This document shows, piece after piece, positions 8,608 through 17,102 of a stretch of 64,000 nt of DNA (position 1 is the stretch's first letter; every line of letters begins with the position of its first letter). This DNA is from Candidatus Poribacteria bacterium (GTDB lineage: Bacteria; Poribacteria; WGA-4E; WGA-3G), in the NCBI GenBank assembly GCA_022825825.1, contig JAJDWA010000022.1, positions 62,001 to 126,000 on the forward strand, given 5' to 3'. The translations under genes and the position numbers were made by a program. The notes beneath the pieces were generated by a model that saw only the letters and a program-made list of their open reading frames with translations, was not told the DNA's origin and ran no database searches.

Positions 8608-9816
8608 TTATTTTTGGATACGGGTAAGAAGTTCATTGAGTTCTCTTTTTACGAATTCGCTTTCCCCTTCACTTTGAGAATATTCATAGAATTTGTTTTG
8701 GAGATTTTCATTAAACAACATTGCCGCTTTTAACTGTTTTACCATATGTGTTTTGAGAAATTGCACTAACATCAAGCGGTCTTCTGAACTGCTCACCTCT
8801 TTATCAATAAGTAAATACGTCATGCGACTTGCTAACCCTCTTGTAAGGCCGCCGCCTGCTTCAATATAGGTAGCAAGCGTATTTAAGACAGCTTGCTTTG
8901 CCTTATGGTCATGTGCACTTTTGAAGATATCTACTAATGGGTCAACAGCGTCTTTGGTTTTGTGAACAGATAAAGCCTTTGCAATGTCAGCAACTATCTG
9001 CGAATCATCGTCTTTAAGTGCTGTGATAAGAGTGTTTGTGTTGACATTTTTGAGGTTAGCCATTGCTTTTGCTGCAGCACGTCGCACCTTTATCTCATTT
9101 GCTGTTAGTCCCGCGAGGATTTTAGAGTTATATTTTGTATCACCGAGTCGATAAAGGGTCGTATAAACTGTCATTTTGAGCGCATCGCTCATGTTAGTCA
9201 GATCAATAGATTTTAATCTTTCAACCGCTTTTTCATCACCAATTTTGCCGAGCACCTGAATGAGTTTCGTTTTTACATCAGGATTCACCTTAGCATCGGC
9301 TATGCTATCTAAGATAGGATCTATTGCCTTAGTTCCCATTTGCCCAAGTGCCAAAATAATATTATTGTGTATATCTGGATATAAACCACTGGCCAGACTC
9401 TCAATTAATATAACCGCAGCGTCCGTTCCTTTCGCTACTAATGCTTGAAACCCATCTTGCTGAACTTCCGAACGTTTGCTAAGAATTTCAAGCATTTTGT
9501 TAATCTCTGCTTCATTCAAGGCAGCTATTCTCTCAGTTCTCTGTTTCTTGTATTCTACTTCAACGCCTTGATCTTTTGCAGCACCCGAAGCAAGCGCATG
9601 TGAGTATGCAATGACGAGTAGTGCTCGTGGTTCTGTCTTGTCTTCTTCTTCTTTCTCTGCCTTTAAAAGATTTTGTTCAATAGCTTCTATTGTGAGCCCG
9701 CTATTAATAAGTTTATCTCTCCCGACCGACAGATTACTGGGACCTTTCTGTTTCGTGTCACAACCGAAACAAGTGAATAAGATCAGAATCAGTAAAATAG
9801 ATGTGAAATACCTCAT
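8608..9816 (-). CDS. HEAT-repeat lipoprotein, paralogue of the neighbouring gene
   Basis: About 402 residues from the ATG at 9816. An upstream in-frame ATG at 9840 exists, but the inner one is preferred: the AGGAGG then sits 15 bases upstream exactly as in the paralogue, and the product begins MRYFTSILLILILFTCFGCD, a clean lipoprotein signal with lipobox cysteine. HEAT-like repeats run from about residue 120 (VKTKLIQVLGKIGDEKAVERLK, VRRAAAKAMANLKN). The two genes are clearly a tandem duplication that has diverged. Predicted role: extracytoplasmic protein scaffold. Function otherwise unknown. Confidence 0.8.
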   Translation of the reverse strand: MRYFTSILLILILFTCFGCDTKQKGPSNLSVGRDKLINSGLTIEAIEQNLLKAEKEEEDKTEPRALLVIAYSHALASGAAKDQGVEVEYKKQRTERIAALNEAEINKMLEILSKRSEVQQDGFQALVAKGTDAAVILIESLASGLYPDIHNNIILALGQMGTKAIDPILDSIADAKVNPDVKTKLIQVLGKIGDEKAVERLKSIDLTNMSDALKMTVYTTLYRLGDTKYNSKILAGLTANEIKVRRAAAKAMANLKNVNTNTLITALKDDDSQIVADIAKALSVHKTKDAVDPLVDIFKSAHDHKAKQAVLNTLATYIEAGGGLTRGLASRMTYLLIDKEVSSSEDRLMLVQFLKTHMVKQLKAAMLFNENLQNKFYEYSQSEGESEFVKRELNELLTRIQK

Positions 9817-9840
9817 AAAACTCTCTGTGTTCCTCCTCAT

Positions 9841-10444
9841 AACTTAAACCAGTTTTAGAAAACTCGGTCCTCCAATGCCAAATTAACCGGATATATACAG
9901 CGAGAACTTCAAATCCCTGCCATATTTATCAAACGATCCACTGTAAATTGCGAACTTCCCATAATATTCTTATTATAAAAAATACCATAAAAAACCAGAA
10001 ATGTCAAATCAAATGAAAGATTGTAAAGTTTTGTAAAGGTTTAGATCAAATCTGAATCGGAGATTTAAGCGGATTACACAAATTATCTGGATTTTGTTCA
10101 ATCAACTCCGAATACCCGTACCATATTTGGAGGGCACAGGTATCTGGTCCTACATTAGAAAACGCAAAGAATTTTTCGGAATTAAATCTATTTAAACAAA
10201 TATTTTCACATCGCTGTATTCAGGACCATTCAATTTCCAATAATTTCTAACTTCTTTCAAGGACTCTTCCTGTTCGAGCGACCTCCTGGTCGTGCCCGTG
10301 TCTCAAATAATATTGAGAAAAAGCCGACAATTAAATGCCTCTGTCGCTGTATAATATAATTCTTAATGTTGACGGTTAAACAGGTATCTGATAAATTAGG
10401 ATTGAGTGAACTTCGGTTAAGATTATTAAAATAAGAAGTAATAG
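9841..10444. other. 604-base intergenic region with promoter and small hairpins
   Basis: Divergent spacer between the lipoproteins and the DUF2064 gene. It holds a 6-bp hairpin AAATCT/AGATTT at 10048-10066, a short hairpin CGACC/GGTCG at 10279-10292 resembling the palindrome family seen elsewhere, and a good promoter at 10369-10397. I see no gene in it. Confidence 0.5.
10369..10397 (+). promoter_or_regulatory. Sigma-70-type promoter with extended -10
   Basis: TTGACG at 10369-10374, a 17-base spacer, and TAAATT at 10392-10397 preceded by TGA, giving TGnTAAATT. It lies 48 bases before the DUF2064 start codon. Confidence 0.45.
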
Positions 10445-11155
10445 GTGAATATTGAAGTGAGTACATGTCTGATTGTTTTTGCTAAGAATCCTATCCCGAA
10501 TCAAGTAAAAACGCGGTTGCTTCCAAAATTATCTGCCGAACAAGCAGCATTGTTATACCGTGCTTTTCTCACGGATTGGTGTGAAAAGCTTACTGAACTC
10601 TCAAACGTAGATTTGGTAGTAGCGTATACACCCCCTGGAAGTCAACCAGATTTACAGATATTAATTGGAGAGGATGTTACCTACATTCCACAAATAGGCA
10701 CAGACCTGGGGACACGTCTCACTTCGGCAACGCAATGGGCATCAGAAAACGGATACGAAAAAATAGTAATCGTTGGTTCCGACAGTCCGACACTACCACT
10801 TTCATATATTCTTGAAGCGATTGCTGGTCTCGACTCGCGCGATATCGCTATCGGTCCGAGTATGGATGGCGGATATTACCTTATCGGTTTTTCTATAGAG
10901 AGTCTGAATAAAATAGTTCCATCCATTTTTGAGGAAATTGCGTGGAGTACACCGCAGGTTTTTCAACAGACAATCGAACGTATTGATACCGTAAAAGCTA
11001 CACTCAAACTTCTACCCCCTTGGTACGACGTAGATACGCCTGAAGATTTAGCATTTTTACATGCACATCTCTCTGCAATGCAAATCGCAGATGCGACGGT
11101 GCAAGCAGTCAAAACTCAAAATATATTGTTAGAATTGTTAGAGGAGAATCCGTAA
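10445..11155 (+). CDS. DUF2064/TIGR04282 glycosyltransferase-like protein
   Basis: 236 residues from a GTG. Motifs typical of this nucleotidyl/glycosyltransferase-A-like family are visible: FAKNPIPNQVKTRL near residue 13, IVGSDSPTLP near 111, and GPSMDGGYYLIGF near 137. Members are often found beside radical-SAM/selenodomain proteins and are thought to transfer sugars from nucleotide donors, but the acceptor is unknown. The stop overlaps the start of the SDR gene by one base (TAATG), so they are coupled. A promoter with extended -10 lies at 10369-10397. The exact start is uncertain because another GTG follows at 10457. Confidence 0.82.
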   Translation: MNIEVSTCLIVFAKNPIPNQVKTRLLPKLSAEQAALLYRAFLTDWCEKLTELSNVDLVVAYTPPGSQPDLQILIGEDVTYIPQIGTDLGTRLTSATQWASENGYEKIVIVGSDSPTLPLSYILEAIAGLDSRDIAIGPSMDGGYYLIGFSIESLNKIVPSIFEEIAWSTPQVFQQTIERIDTVKATLKLLPPWYDVDTPEDLAFLHAHLSAMQIADATVQAVKTQNILLELLEENP

Positions 11156-11886
11156 TGGGACAATTAGATGGAAAAGTTGCAATTGTTACTGGTGGCAATA
11201 GAGGAATTGGAAAAGGCATAGCGAAAGGATTTGCCGCCGAGGGCGCGAGTCTGACTATTGCCGCAAGAGATGCAGAATTATTGACGCAAACTGCTAATGA
11301 ACTGCGCGAAATGAATGTTAAAGTCCTTGCTGTTCCTACTGATGTTACTGATGAGGAACAAATTAAGGGACTCTTTGAAAAAGCGATGGCTGAATACGCA
11401 CGCTTAGACATCCTTGTTAACAATGCTGGTGCATTTGATGGGGGTCCGATTGATGAACTTTCAACGGAGGCGTGGGATAAAGTGATAGGTGTGAACCTTC
11501 GTGCGCCGTTCCTCTGTTCACGTGAAGCGGTGCGAATTATGAAGGAACAAGGTGAAGGCGGGCGTATTATCAACGTCGGTAGTATCTCTGCACACCGTGT
11601 ACGTCCGCGCAGTGCGCCTTATAGTGCAAGTAAATTCGGTATATGGGGATTGACGCAGGTAATAGCATTGGAAGGCAGACCACACGGTATCACGGCAAGC
11701 TGCTTGCAACCCGGTAACACTTATGTTGAACGGATTCAGAACCATCCGTTCCCTCCGTCTGAGCCGATGATGGAGGTTGACGAACTTGCTAAAGCTGCTG
11801 TCCTCATGGCAACGTTGCCACCTAACATCAATATGTTGGAGGCAACAGTTCTACCTGTCGGGCAGCTCTATGTTGGACGTGGGTAA
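11155..11886 (+). CDS. Short-chain dehydrogenase/reductase (SDR)
   Basis: 243 residues, classical SDR length. The cofactor motif TGGNRGIGKG lies at residues 12-21, NNAG near 89, the catalytic serine in NVGSIS near 142, and the YSASK catalytic Tyr/Lys pair near 156-160. It should oxidise or reduce an alcohol/ketone with NAD(P). The substrate cannot be read. Its start shares one base with the preceding stop, and a PhyH-family gene follows 43 bases later, so the three genes probably form one transcript, perhaps for degrading or modifying a small organic molecule. Confidence 0.92.
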   Translation: MGQLDGKVAIVTGGNRGIGKGIAKGFAAEGASLTIAARDAELLTQTANELREMNVKVLAVPTDVTDEEQIKGLFEKAMAEYARLDILVNNAGAFDGGPIDELSTEAWDKVIGVNLRAPFLCSREAVRIMKEQGEGGRIINVGSISAHRVRPRSAPYSASKFGIWGLTQVIALEGRPHGITASCLQPGNTYVERIQNHPFPPSEPMMEVDELAKAAVLMATLPPNINMLEATVLPVGQLYVGRG

Positions 11887-11929
11887 CGTTTACAATCAAA
11901 GCGTGCTGTTTACACATTGGAGAGGAATC

Positions 11930-13147
11930 ATGAAGGTAAATAGAACCCAATTCATGGAAGAAGGATATCTTGTCCTGCGAGAAGTTATTCCGCCTGACGA
12001 ACTGAACACACTTCGGGAAAGTTACGAGTTGATGGTGTCACGACAGCGCGACATCTGGACGAAAGAACGGCAACCCAACGATCCTCCTGGAGGTGTGTGG
12101 GAAACTTCAGCACAACCTCGTTTGAATCTCGGACGAGAACCGCTCGCTGGACTTGTAGATGAAAAAACCGCGAGTGTCATTGAAATTTGGGCACACGAAA
12201 ATATGCAAGGTGTCAGTAGCGAACTGATCGGTGTGGAGGATGCTGGTGTTACCGAAATGATGCTCATGTGTAATCCAGTAAGTGATCGGGGCCCTGCCGC
12301 TTGGCACCGCGACCACCACCCGATTGATACGGCACCGCTACAGGGTTACCTTGATGATATTGTTGAGACGGGGCCGCGCTACGTACAATGGAATCTGTCG
12401 CTCTATGACGATAGCGTGTTATGGGTTATTCCGGGTAGCCACCTGCGAGTGAACACAGATGAGGAAAATCAACAATTGTTGGCGGATCCGCGAATGCCTT
12501 TGCCCAATGGAGTGCAAACACATCTTAATGCCGGGGACGGTGTGGTTTATATTTTACCAATCTTACATTGGGGAAGTAACTACAGCCGTAAGATGCGCCG
12601 CACAATACATGGTGGGTTCTCAAACTTTACGCACTATCCAATCCTTGATTACATGGAGTATCTATCACCACAGGTACAAGAGATGTTTAATCGGTGGAAT
12701 AAGCGAAGTCATCAGATGCAAATGTGGACCGAATACGCACTTCAAGCTGTGATTCAAAAGAATGCCACCGCTTATCACACAGCGCTTGAAAAATTACACC
12801 CAAATAGAGGTGAGAAAGGAAAATTGTTATCTACAGTCTTTTTATGTAAAGCAGCCTGTTTTGTCGCATTAGCACATGGATGTGAACTTGAAGATATTCC
12901 CGATGATCTACGAAACCGTGGGAAAGGTTTTCATTCCATCACTCTTAATTGGGGACCACCCTTTGCCGAGGAACGTTTCACGCGGGAGGAAGCGGTTGTT
13001 CTTTGGGAAAGGTTTAAACCGCTTGACGCACTCCTGAAAACGGATGAAGAACATTTTTCGCCAGGTTTCCAATCAGGACCGATGCGATACTATTTCAATG
13101 AGATGCCGCCGAATTATAGTGTTTCAGATTTTATTGCAAGTTGGTAG
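11930..13147 (+). CDS. Phytanoyl-CoA dioxygenase (PhyH)-family oxygenase
   Basis: 405 residues from the ATG at 11930. An open frame extends further upstream, but GGAGAGGA at 11919-11926 fixes this start. The Fe(II)-binding facial triad is visible: His126 and Asp128 in AAWHRDHH, and a distal histidine in PILHWGSNYS. A PGSHL segment lies between. These enzymes use 2-oxoglutarate and O2 to hydroxylate diverse small molecules. The protein is longer than usual, with about 130 residues after the distal histidine. Substrate unknown. It is downstream of SDR and the DUF2064 gene. Three more family members lie in this window at 23694, 32958 and 47871. Confidence 0.88.
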   Translation: MKVNRTQFMEEGYLVLREVIPPDELNTLRESYELMVSRQRDIWTKERQPNDPPGGVWETSAQPRLNLGREPLAGLVDEKTASVIEIWAHENMQGVSSELIGVEDAGVTEMMLMCNPVSDRGPAAWHRDHHPIDTAPLQGYLDDIVETGPRYVQWNLSLYDDSVLWVIPGSHLRVNTDEENQQLLADPRMPLPNGVQTHLNAGDGVVYILPILHWGSNYSRKMRRTIHGGFSNFTHYPILDYMEYLSPQVQEMFNRWNKRSHQMQMWTEYALQAVIQKNATAYHTALEKLHPNRGEKGKLLSTVFLCKAACFVALAHGCELEDIPDDLRNRGKGFHSITLNWGPPFAEERFTREEAVVLWERFKPLDALLKTDEEHFSPGFQSGPMRYYFNEMPPNYSVSDFIASW

Positions 13148-13170
13148 AAGTAGGAGTATTCCTGCTCTCG

Positions 13171-13965
13171 CTACAGCCGCAAACCTAACATCCCACTGAG
13201 ATAGAAATATGCCTCTTCAGTATAGCGTGGTAGGTTTTCTGGGTCTTCCACCTCAAGTTCTAATGTTAGGTCTCCTTGATAGTTAACTTCTTGAAGCGTC
13301 CCGATTATCTGTTGAAGATTGAGTTCGCCGCGCCCGATGCCAACAGATATAGCACCGATGTGGTCTTTGAGGTGCACCGCATAGATACGTGCACCAAACT
13401 GACGAATAGCGGCAAGTGTGTCTACACCGGACGTGTGGAAATGTCCGGTATCTATACAGACACCTACGCGTTCATCGGGAATAGCGTCTAACACACGTTG
13501 AAAATCTTCTGGTTGTTCAAGAACATTTCCGTGGTGCGGTTCAAGCGTCAGTTTGATACGACTTTCTGTTGGTATTCGCGCTAACACCTCGCGCACACAA
13601 GCAATCACCCTGTCTAATGCCCCAGGTTCAGTTCTGCGTTGTGCACCGCTGGTTGTCAGATGTGTTGCGTTGAGTTGTTCTCCAATGCTTACACACTTCG
13701 CTATTGCTTCTGCACGTGCTTGAACATCAGCATTATCGTTACCACCCCAACCCGGAGGATAAAGTCCGGCACACTTCATGCCTGACTTTTTAATACGCTT
13801 TTTCATGCTGTCTACGTCAAAATTGTGGACAGCATCAATGCTCCATATAAGTGGTCCGTGAATCTCCATAGCGCGGTAACCGATCTTCGGCGCGTAATCC
13901 AAGGTTGCTGCAACTTCATCTTCAGCATAGCCTCGGTAGCAGATAGAAGCACAAATAATGTCCAT
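13171..13965 (-). CDS. Sugar phosphate isomerase/epimerase (xylose isomerase-like TIM barrel)
   Basis: 264 residues. The barrel carries metal-binding type motifs TLEPHHGN, CIDTGHFHTSGVD, AVHLKD and a terminal LELEVED, the usual pattern of the AP-endonuclease-2/IolE-like family. Such enzymes isomerise or epimerise sugars and polyols with a divalent metal. An AAGGAA site precedes the ATG. It runs convergent with the PhyH gene, the stops being 23 bases apart. In genomes of this kind such genes accompany sugar or inositol catabolism; no specific substrate can be named. Confidence 0.88.
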   Translation of the reverse strand: MDIICASICYRGYAEDEVAATLDYAPKIGYRAMEIHGPLIWSIDAVHNFDVDSMKKRIKKSGMKCAGLYPPGWGGNDNADVQARAEAIAKCVSIGEQLNATHLTTSGAQRRTEPGALDRVIACVREVLARIPTESRIKLTLEPHHGNVLEQPEDFQRVLDAIPDERVGVCIDTGHFHTSGVDTLAAIRQFGARIYAVHLKDHIGAISVGIGRGELNLQQIIGTLQEVNYQGDLTLELEVEDPENLPRYTEEAYFYLSGMLGLRL

Positions 13966-14013
13966 AAAGTTCCTTATTTTGAGTTAGCCAAAGAATCCAC
14001 ACCTATTTCCCAA

Positions 14014-14283
14014 CTATGATGATATTAACCGCATATATTCGTCGTGCTTTCCAATCCAAAACCAGAAGTAAGTTCCTTCTTTTTCAAAAGCAAGCGTTCG
14101 ATAGTTAATTCCTACTCTCACTGACCAATAAGTGTTAACCTTCTTAAAACCCAAAGATGGATGGCTCGGATTTTGTTTTAGGAGTTCAAAACTCTTATCT
14201 GCAAGTTGTTGGACAAAACGAGGAAGATTTTGGTAATGTTTCCGAAAACGTAGGGTTTTGACATGTTTTATATTTCTTCGCAT
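14014..14283 (-). CDS. RelE/ParE-superfamily toxin-like protein
   Basis: 89 residues, basic. Pattern of the RelE/ParE fold: an N-terminal strand, two helices (LPRFVQQLADKSFELLKQNP), HPSLGFKKV, then strands YWSVRVGINYRTLAFEKEGTYFWFWIGKHDEY. The conserved arginine (SVRVG) and the C-terminal WIGKHDEY strand match mRNA-interferase-like relatives. It overlaps the upstream antitoxin-like gene by 16 bases, so the two form a module. Whether it is active is unknown. Confidence 0.78.
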   Translation of the reverse strand: MRRNIKHVKTLRFRKHYQNLPRFVQQLADKSFELLKQNPSHPSLGFKKVNTYWSVRVGINYRTLAFEKEGTYFWFWIGKHDEYMRLISS

Positions 14284-14579
14284 TTGCCTGCCTGAAAATC
14301 AGCAAGTGCTTCCTCCGCGAAGTGGTCAAGTCTTCCAGCCTTTACGTCGTCTTCAAATTGCTTGTCCCACGTTTCTGCTTGGGTCTCATACATTTTTAAG
14401 ACTTTTCCAAACTCAATTGCTAATGTTTTTAGTAATTCTTCTCTCGTTCCTTGCTCGGCATTCACTTCTGGAAGTTCTTGTATCCACCCAATCCACCCTT
14501 CACCGTTTTTTTGAATGTGAAAGGTATAGGTCTCTCCAGGCCCTTGTTTTTGCGTTTCTGCGGTAAAAACTTTTTCCAT
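14268..14579 (-). CDS. Antitoxin-like protein partner of the RelE-type toxin
   Basis: 103 residues, acidic, directly upstream of the toxin gene and overlapping it by 16 bases. The N-terminal half (FHIQKNGEGWIGWIQELPEVNAEQGTREELLKTL) resembles the partial RNase-H fold of HicB antitoxins. The C-terminal part (WDKQFEDDVKAGRLDHFAEEALADFQAGK) is a helical tail of the kind that wraps a RelE/ParE toxin. A GGGAGG site precedes the ATG. The pair is a probable type II toxin-antitoxin module with a HicB-like antitoxin on a RelE-type toxin rather than a HicA one. Confidence 0.7.
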   Translation of the reverse strand: MEKVFTAETQKQGPGETYTFHIQKNGEGWIGWIQELPEVNAEQGTREELLKTLAIEFGKVLKMYETQAETWDKQFEDDVKAGRLDHFAEEALADFQAGKCEEI

Positions 14580-14664
14580 GTTTGCCTCCCTCCCTCAAGT
14601 TTAAGGATAAGCAATTATATCCTTAAATAATCCAATTGTCAAGAAATACATCCGTCATTTTTCC

Positions 14665-14692
14665 TTGAAATATCAGAGAATTGTGGTATCAT
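14665..14692 (+). promoter_or_regulatory. Promoter upstream of yjbQ
   Basis: TTGAAA at 14665-14670, a 16-base spacer, and TATCAT at 14687-14692 preceded by TGG. It lies in the divergent gap 75 bases before the YjbQ ATG. Confidence 0.4.
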
Positions 14693-14766
14693 AATAAGGA
14701 ACTCTACAGTTAGGAGAAAAAGTCGATATCATAGATTGATTCTATCGACCAGTAGTAACACACAAA

Positions 14767-15177
14767 ATGGTCCAACAAATTGAGATAACTTTACCTGAAT
14801 ACCCGCGTGGTTTTCATCTTATCACAGATGAAATTATGAAATCACTTGGGGAATTACCGAAAGCGGGTATTCTCCATCTTTTTATTAAGCACACTTCAGC
14901 AGGCTTAACCATCAATGAAAATGACGATCCAACGGTGCGTGAAGATTTTGCCAATAGTTTTGATCGCCTCGTAAAGGAGCGTGAACCTTTCTACAAACAC
15001 ACAATAGAAGGCGATGACGATATGCCAGCACATATCAAAGCGTCGCTTGTCGGCTTTGCTGTATCCATCCCGATTACGAACCATAGCCTGAATTTAGGTG
15101 TGTGGCAAGGTGTCTATCTGTGCGAATTCCGCAATCGAGGTGGTAGACGAAACCTAACGGCGACGCTTTATTTTTAG
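14767..15177 (+). CDS. YjbQ family protein (UPF0047)
   Basis: 136 residues, the typical family length. The conserved block HTSAGLTINENDDPTVREDF and the later LGVWQGVYLCEFRNRGGRR are diagnostic. YjbQ proteins have low thiamine-phosphate synthase activity in vitro and can substitute for ThiE; the true role is unsettled. It stands alone after the divergent toxin-antitoxin pair, with a promoter at 14665-14692. No strong ribosome-binding site is seen before the ATG. Confidence 0.92.
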   Translation: MVQQIEITLPEYPRGFHLITDEIMKSLGELPKAGILHLFIKHTSAGLTINENDDPTVREDFANSFDRLVKEREPFYKHTIEGDDDMPAHIKASLVGFAVSIPITNHSLNLGVWQGVYLCEFRNRGGRRNLTATLYF

Positions 15178-15216
15178 GGCGCTTACATGAAGATTAAGAA
15201 AATAAATCGGTCCTTT

Positions 15217-15298
15217 GGCGAGGTTAGGAAGAAATCAACGGTATGAATCATGGCGAATGCCATACGCGCATTCGTCTTTAGGCATTCCCCACCTCGCC
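15217..15298. repeat. Imperfect intergenic palindrome
   Basis: GGCGAGGT at 15217-15224 is the inverted partner of ACCTCGCC at 15291-15298, with a nested ATGGC/GCCAT hairpin between. It belongs to the palindrome family found at several intergenic sites and lies between the convergent YjbQ and GH32 genes. Confidence 0.45.
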
Positions 15299-15389
15299 AG
15301 CAGGGAGGAACACCTGCATTGGACAGAAAAGGACCGAATTAAAAAATTAATCTTCATCAAAACGCGCCTATCTGAAGTAGGAAAGTTAA

Positions 15390-16736
15390 TTATACCCATG
15401 ACGATTTTAGTTCATGCACTTTCAACGATGCAAGTGTAGCAGCACCACCCTCAGCGTAAACCCCAATGTCAGCGTTGTCTAAATCTGGCAGGAAATAGGA
15501 AGTCATTGAGAGAGCCCCTGCATTACCGAACGCTTCAATAGAGATGCGATCAACTAAAATCTGCAACTGAATTTTACCATCTTGTGGGGCAAGGGGTCCG
15601 CTCCTTCCAAGGAAAGTTAATTGTTTTTCAGCGACATCGTATCGGACATCTTGACCACGAATATTGAAACCAACAGCGGTGGCATCATTCAATTCAATTT
15701 CTGCACGGATGTCAAAGAGTTCACCTGTCAATCCAGCAAGAAGGTTCTCATCGGGGTTAAGCGTAACGTTGCTCCATGCGTGCGTCCAGTTGTGGATATT
15801 TTCTATTTCTGCAACCGGTTCACGATGCAGACGAATCCCTTCTTCCGTCGTCCGAAGCGTTAACACACAAGGGAAACTCATCTGTTGATTGAAAGGCATT
15901 TCTGGTGGGTTACTTCCATTCATCCAAGCAATTTGAATTCGGCGACCGTCAGAGTCAGGAATGTCGCTCCAAGTTTGTGCAGCATAGAAGTTTGCACCAA
16001 AGTCTGCACGTTGCGATTCAGTATCTTGAATGAAGTTAGTGCCATCAAAATCACCGACATAATATTTGCCACCTGCTCCCCAGAAAACCCATTTGGTATT
16101 ATTAGGATCACCATCAACAGCAAGCTCAAAGAGATCCGGACATTCACCGTCTGGTATCTTGATATCAGAGAGACGTTCCCATTCCTTTAGATTTGTAGAT
16201 CCAAAAAAGGTAAAATCATTTCCATCAAGGAAAAGCGTCATCACCCATTTTTGTGTTGGTTCGTGCCAAATCACCTTCGGGTCACGATTGCTCCCAACGA
16301 TGTGTTCAATGACGGGATTACCTTCATATTTTGTCCAACTCCGTCCACGGTCATTACTATAAGCAATGCTCTGTGTAAACGGCACCTTTTCTGGTGCGTG
16401 GCTACCAGCAGAAGTATAAAATACCACAAGTACCGCCTCGTCACCTGTTTGGAAACCAGCAGTATTGTTATAATCCACTACCCCGGAACCCGAGAAAATA
16501 GTTCCAAGTTCATCAGGATGGATGGCGTGTGGCAGCTGCTTCCAGTGAACAAGGTCAGGACTAACAGCATGTCCCCACGTCATATTACCCCAGTTGATGC
16601 CGAAGGGATTGTGTTGAAAGAAGAGGTGATACTCTCCTTTGTAATATATCAATCCGTTTGGGTCGTTGGTCCAGTTGGTCTTAGGTGTAAAATGGTATTG
16701 CGGCCGATATGTTTCCTTGTAAGCAGTTTGAATCAT
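15390..16736 (-). CDS. Glycoside hydrolase family 32 enzyme (beta-fructosidase/levanase type)
   Basis: 448 residues. The three GH32 acids are visible: nucleophile Asp25 in WTNDPNG, transition-state Asp152 in RDP, and acid/base Glu198 in ECPD. The N-terminal five-bladed propeller is followed by a C-terminal beta-sandwich. It should cleave terminal or internal beta-fructosyl bonds in sucrose, inulin or levan. No signal peptide is seen, so a cytoplasmic enzyme is likely. AAGGAAGG precedes the ATG. No transporter or sugar kinase lies beside it. Confidence 0.94.
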   Translation of the reverse strand: MIQTAYKETYRPQYHFTPKTNWTNDPNGLIYYKGEYHLFFQHNPFGINWGNMTWGHAVSPDLVHWKQLPHAIHPDELGTIFSGSGVVDYNNTAGFQTGDEAVLVVFYTSAGSHAPEKVPFTQSIAYSNDRGRSWTKYEGNPVIEHIVGSNRDPKVIWHEPTQKWVMTLFLDGNDFTFFGSTNLKEWERLSDIKIPDGECPDLFELAVDGDPNNTKWVFWGAGGKYYVGDFDGTNFIQDTESQRADFGANFYAAQTWSDIPDSDGRRIQIAWMNGSNPPEMPFNQQMSFPCVLTLRTTEEGIRLHREPVAEIENIHNWTHAWSNVTLNPDENLLAGLTGELFDIRAEIELNDATAVGFNIRGQDVRYDVAEKQLTFLGRSGPLAPQDGKIQLQILVDRISIEAFGNAGALSMTSYFLPDLDNADIGVYAEGGAATLASLKVHELKSSWV

Positions 16737-17102
16737 TATCTATTCCTTCCTTTCGCAGGTAAGTGTGTCTCGTGGACACAAACAGAATTATGATTTATGG
16801 TCTATCTCTATTCCTCACGCTTTAATGGGGATTCTATACATGTTTCTTTATTTTGTCAAGAATACTTTGTTTAATATCAGTGAACATTTTATTGTCTTAA
16901 AATTGCAAATTTTTGTAAAATTAGGCAACCGTTTTGTCTGTTACCCGCGTCACTATATATTGAAATGAAGAAATTTCTCATTATTGCTCCTTTCTGAAAA
17001 AAGAGAGAGTACATTTTATTCTCATCAACCTATGAGCAAATCGTGAGGGACCGTATAACTAAAATCAAATTTTGACATTGTAAAGATAAGGAGAATTTTA
17101 AA
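16737..17102. other. Divergent intergenic region before the selenoprotein candidate
   Basis: 366 AT-rich bases between GH32 and the gene at 17103. It ends with an AAGGAG ribosome-binding site at about 17088. I see no convincing promoter pair, hairpin or small gene; a TTGACA at 17072-17077 lacks a matching -10. Confidence 0.5.

Noticed and set aside
11777-11929. 51-codon extension of the PhyH protein
   Set aside because: It overlaps the SDR gene and lacks a ribosome-binding site; the ATG at 11930 has one.
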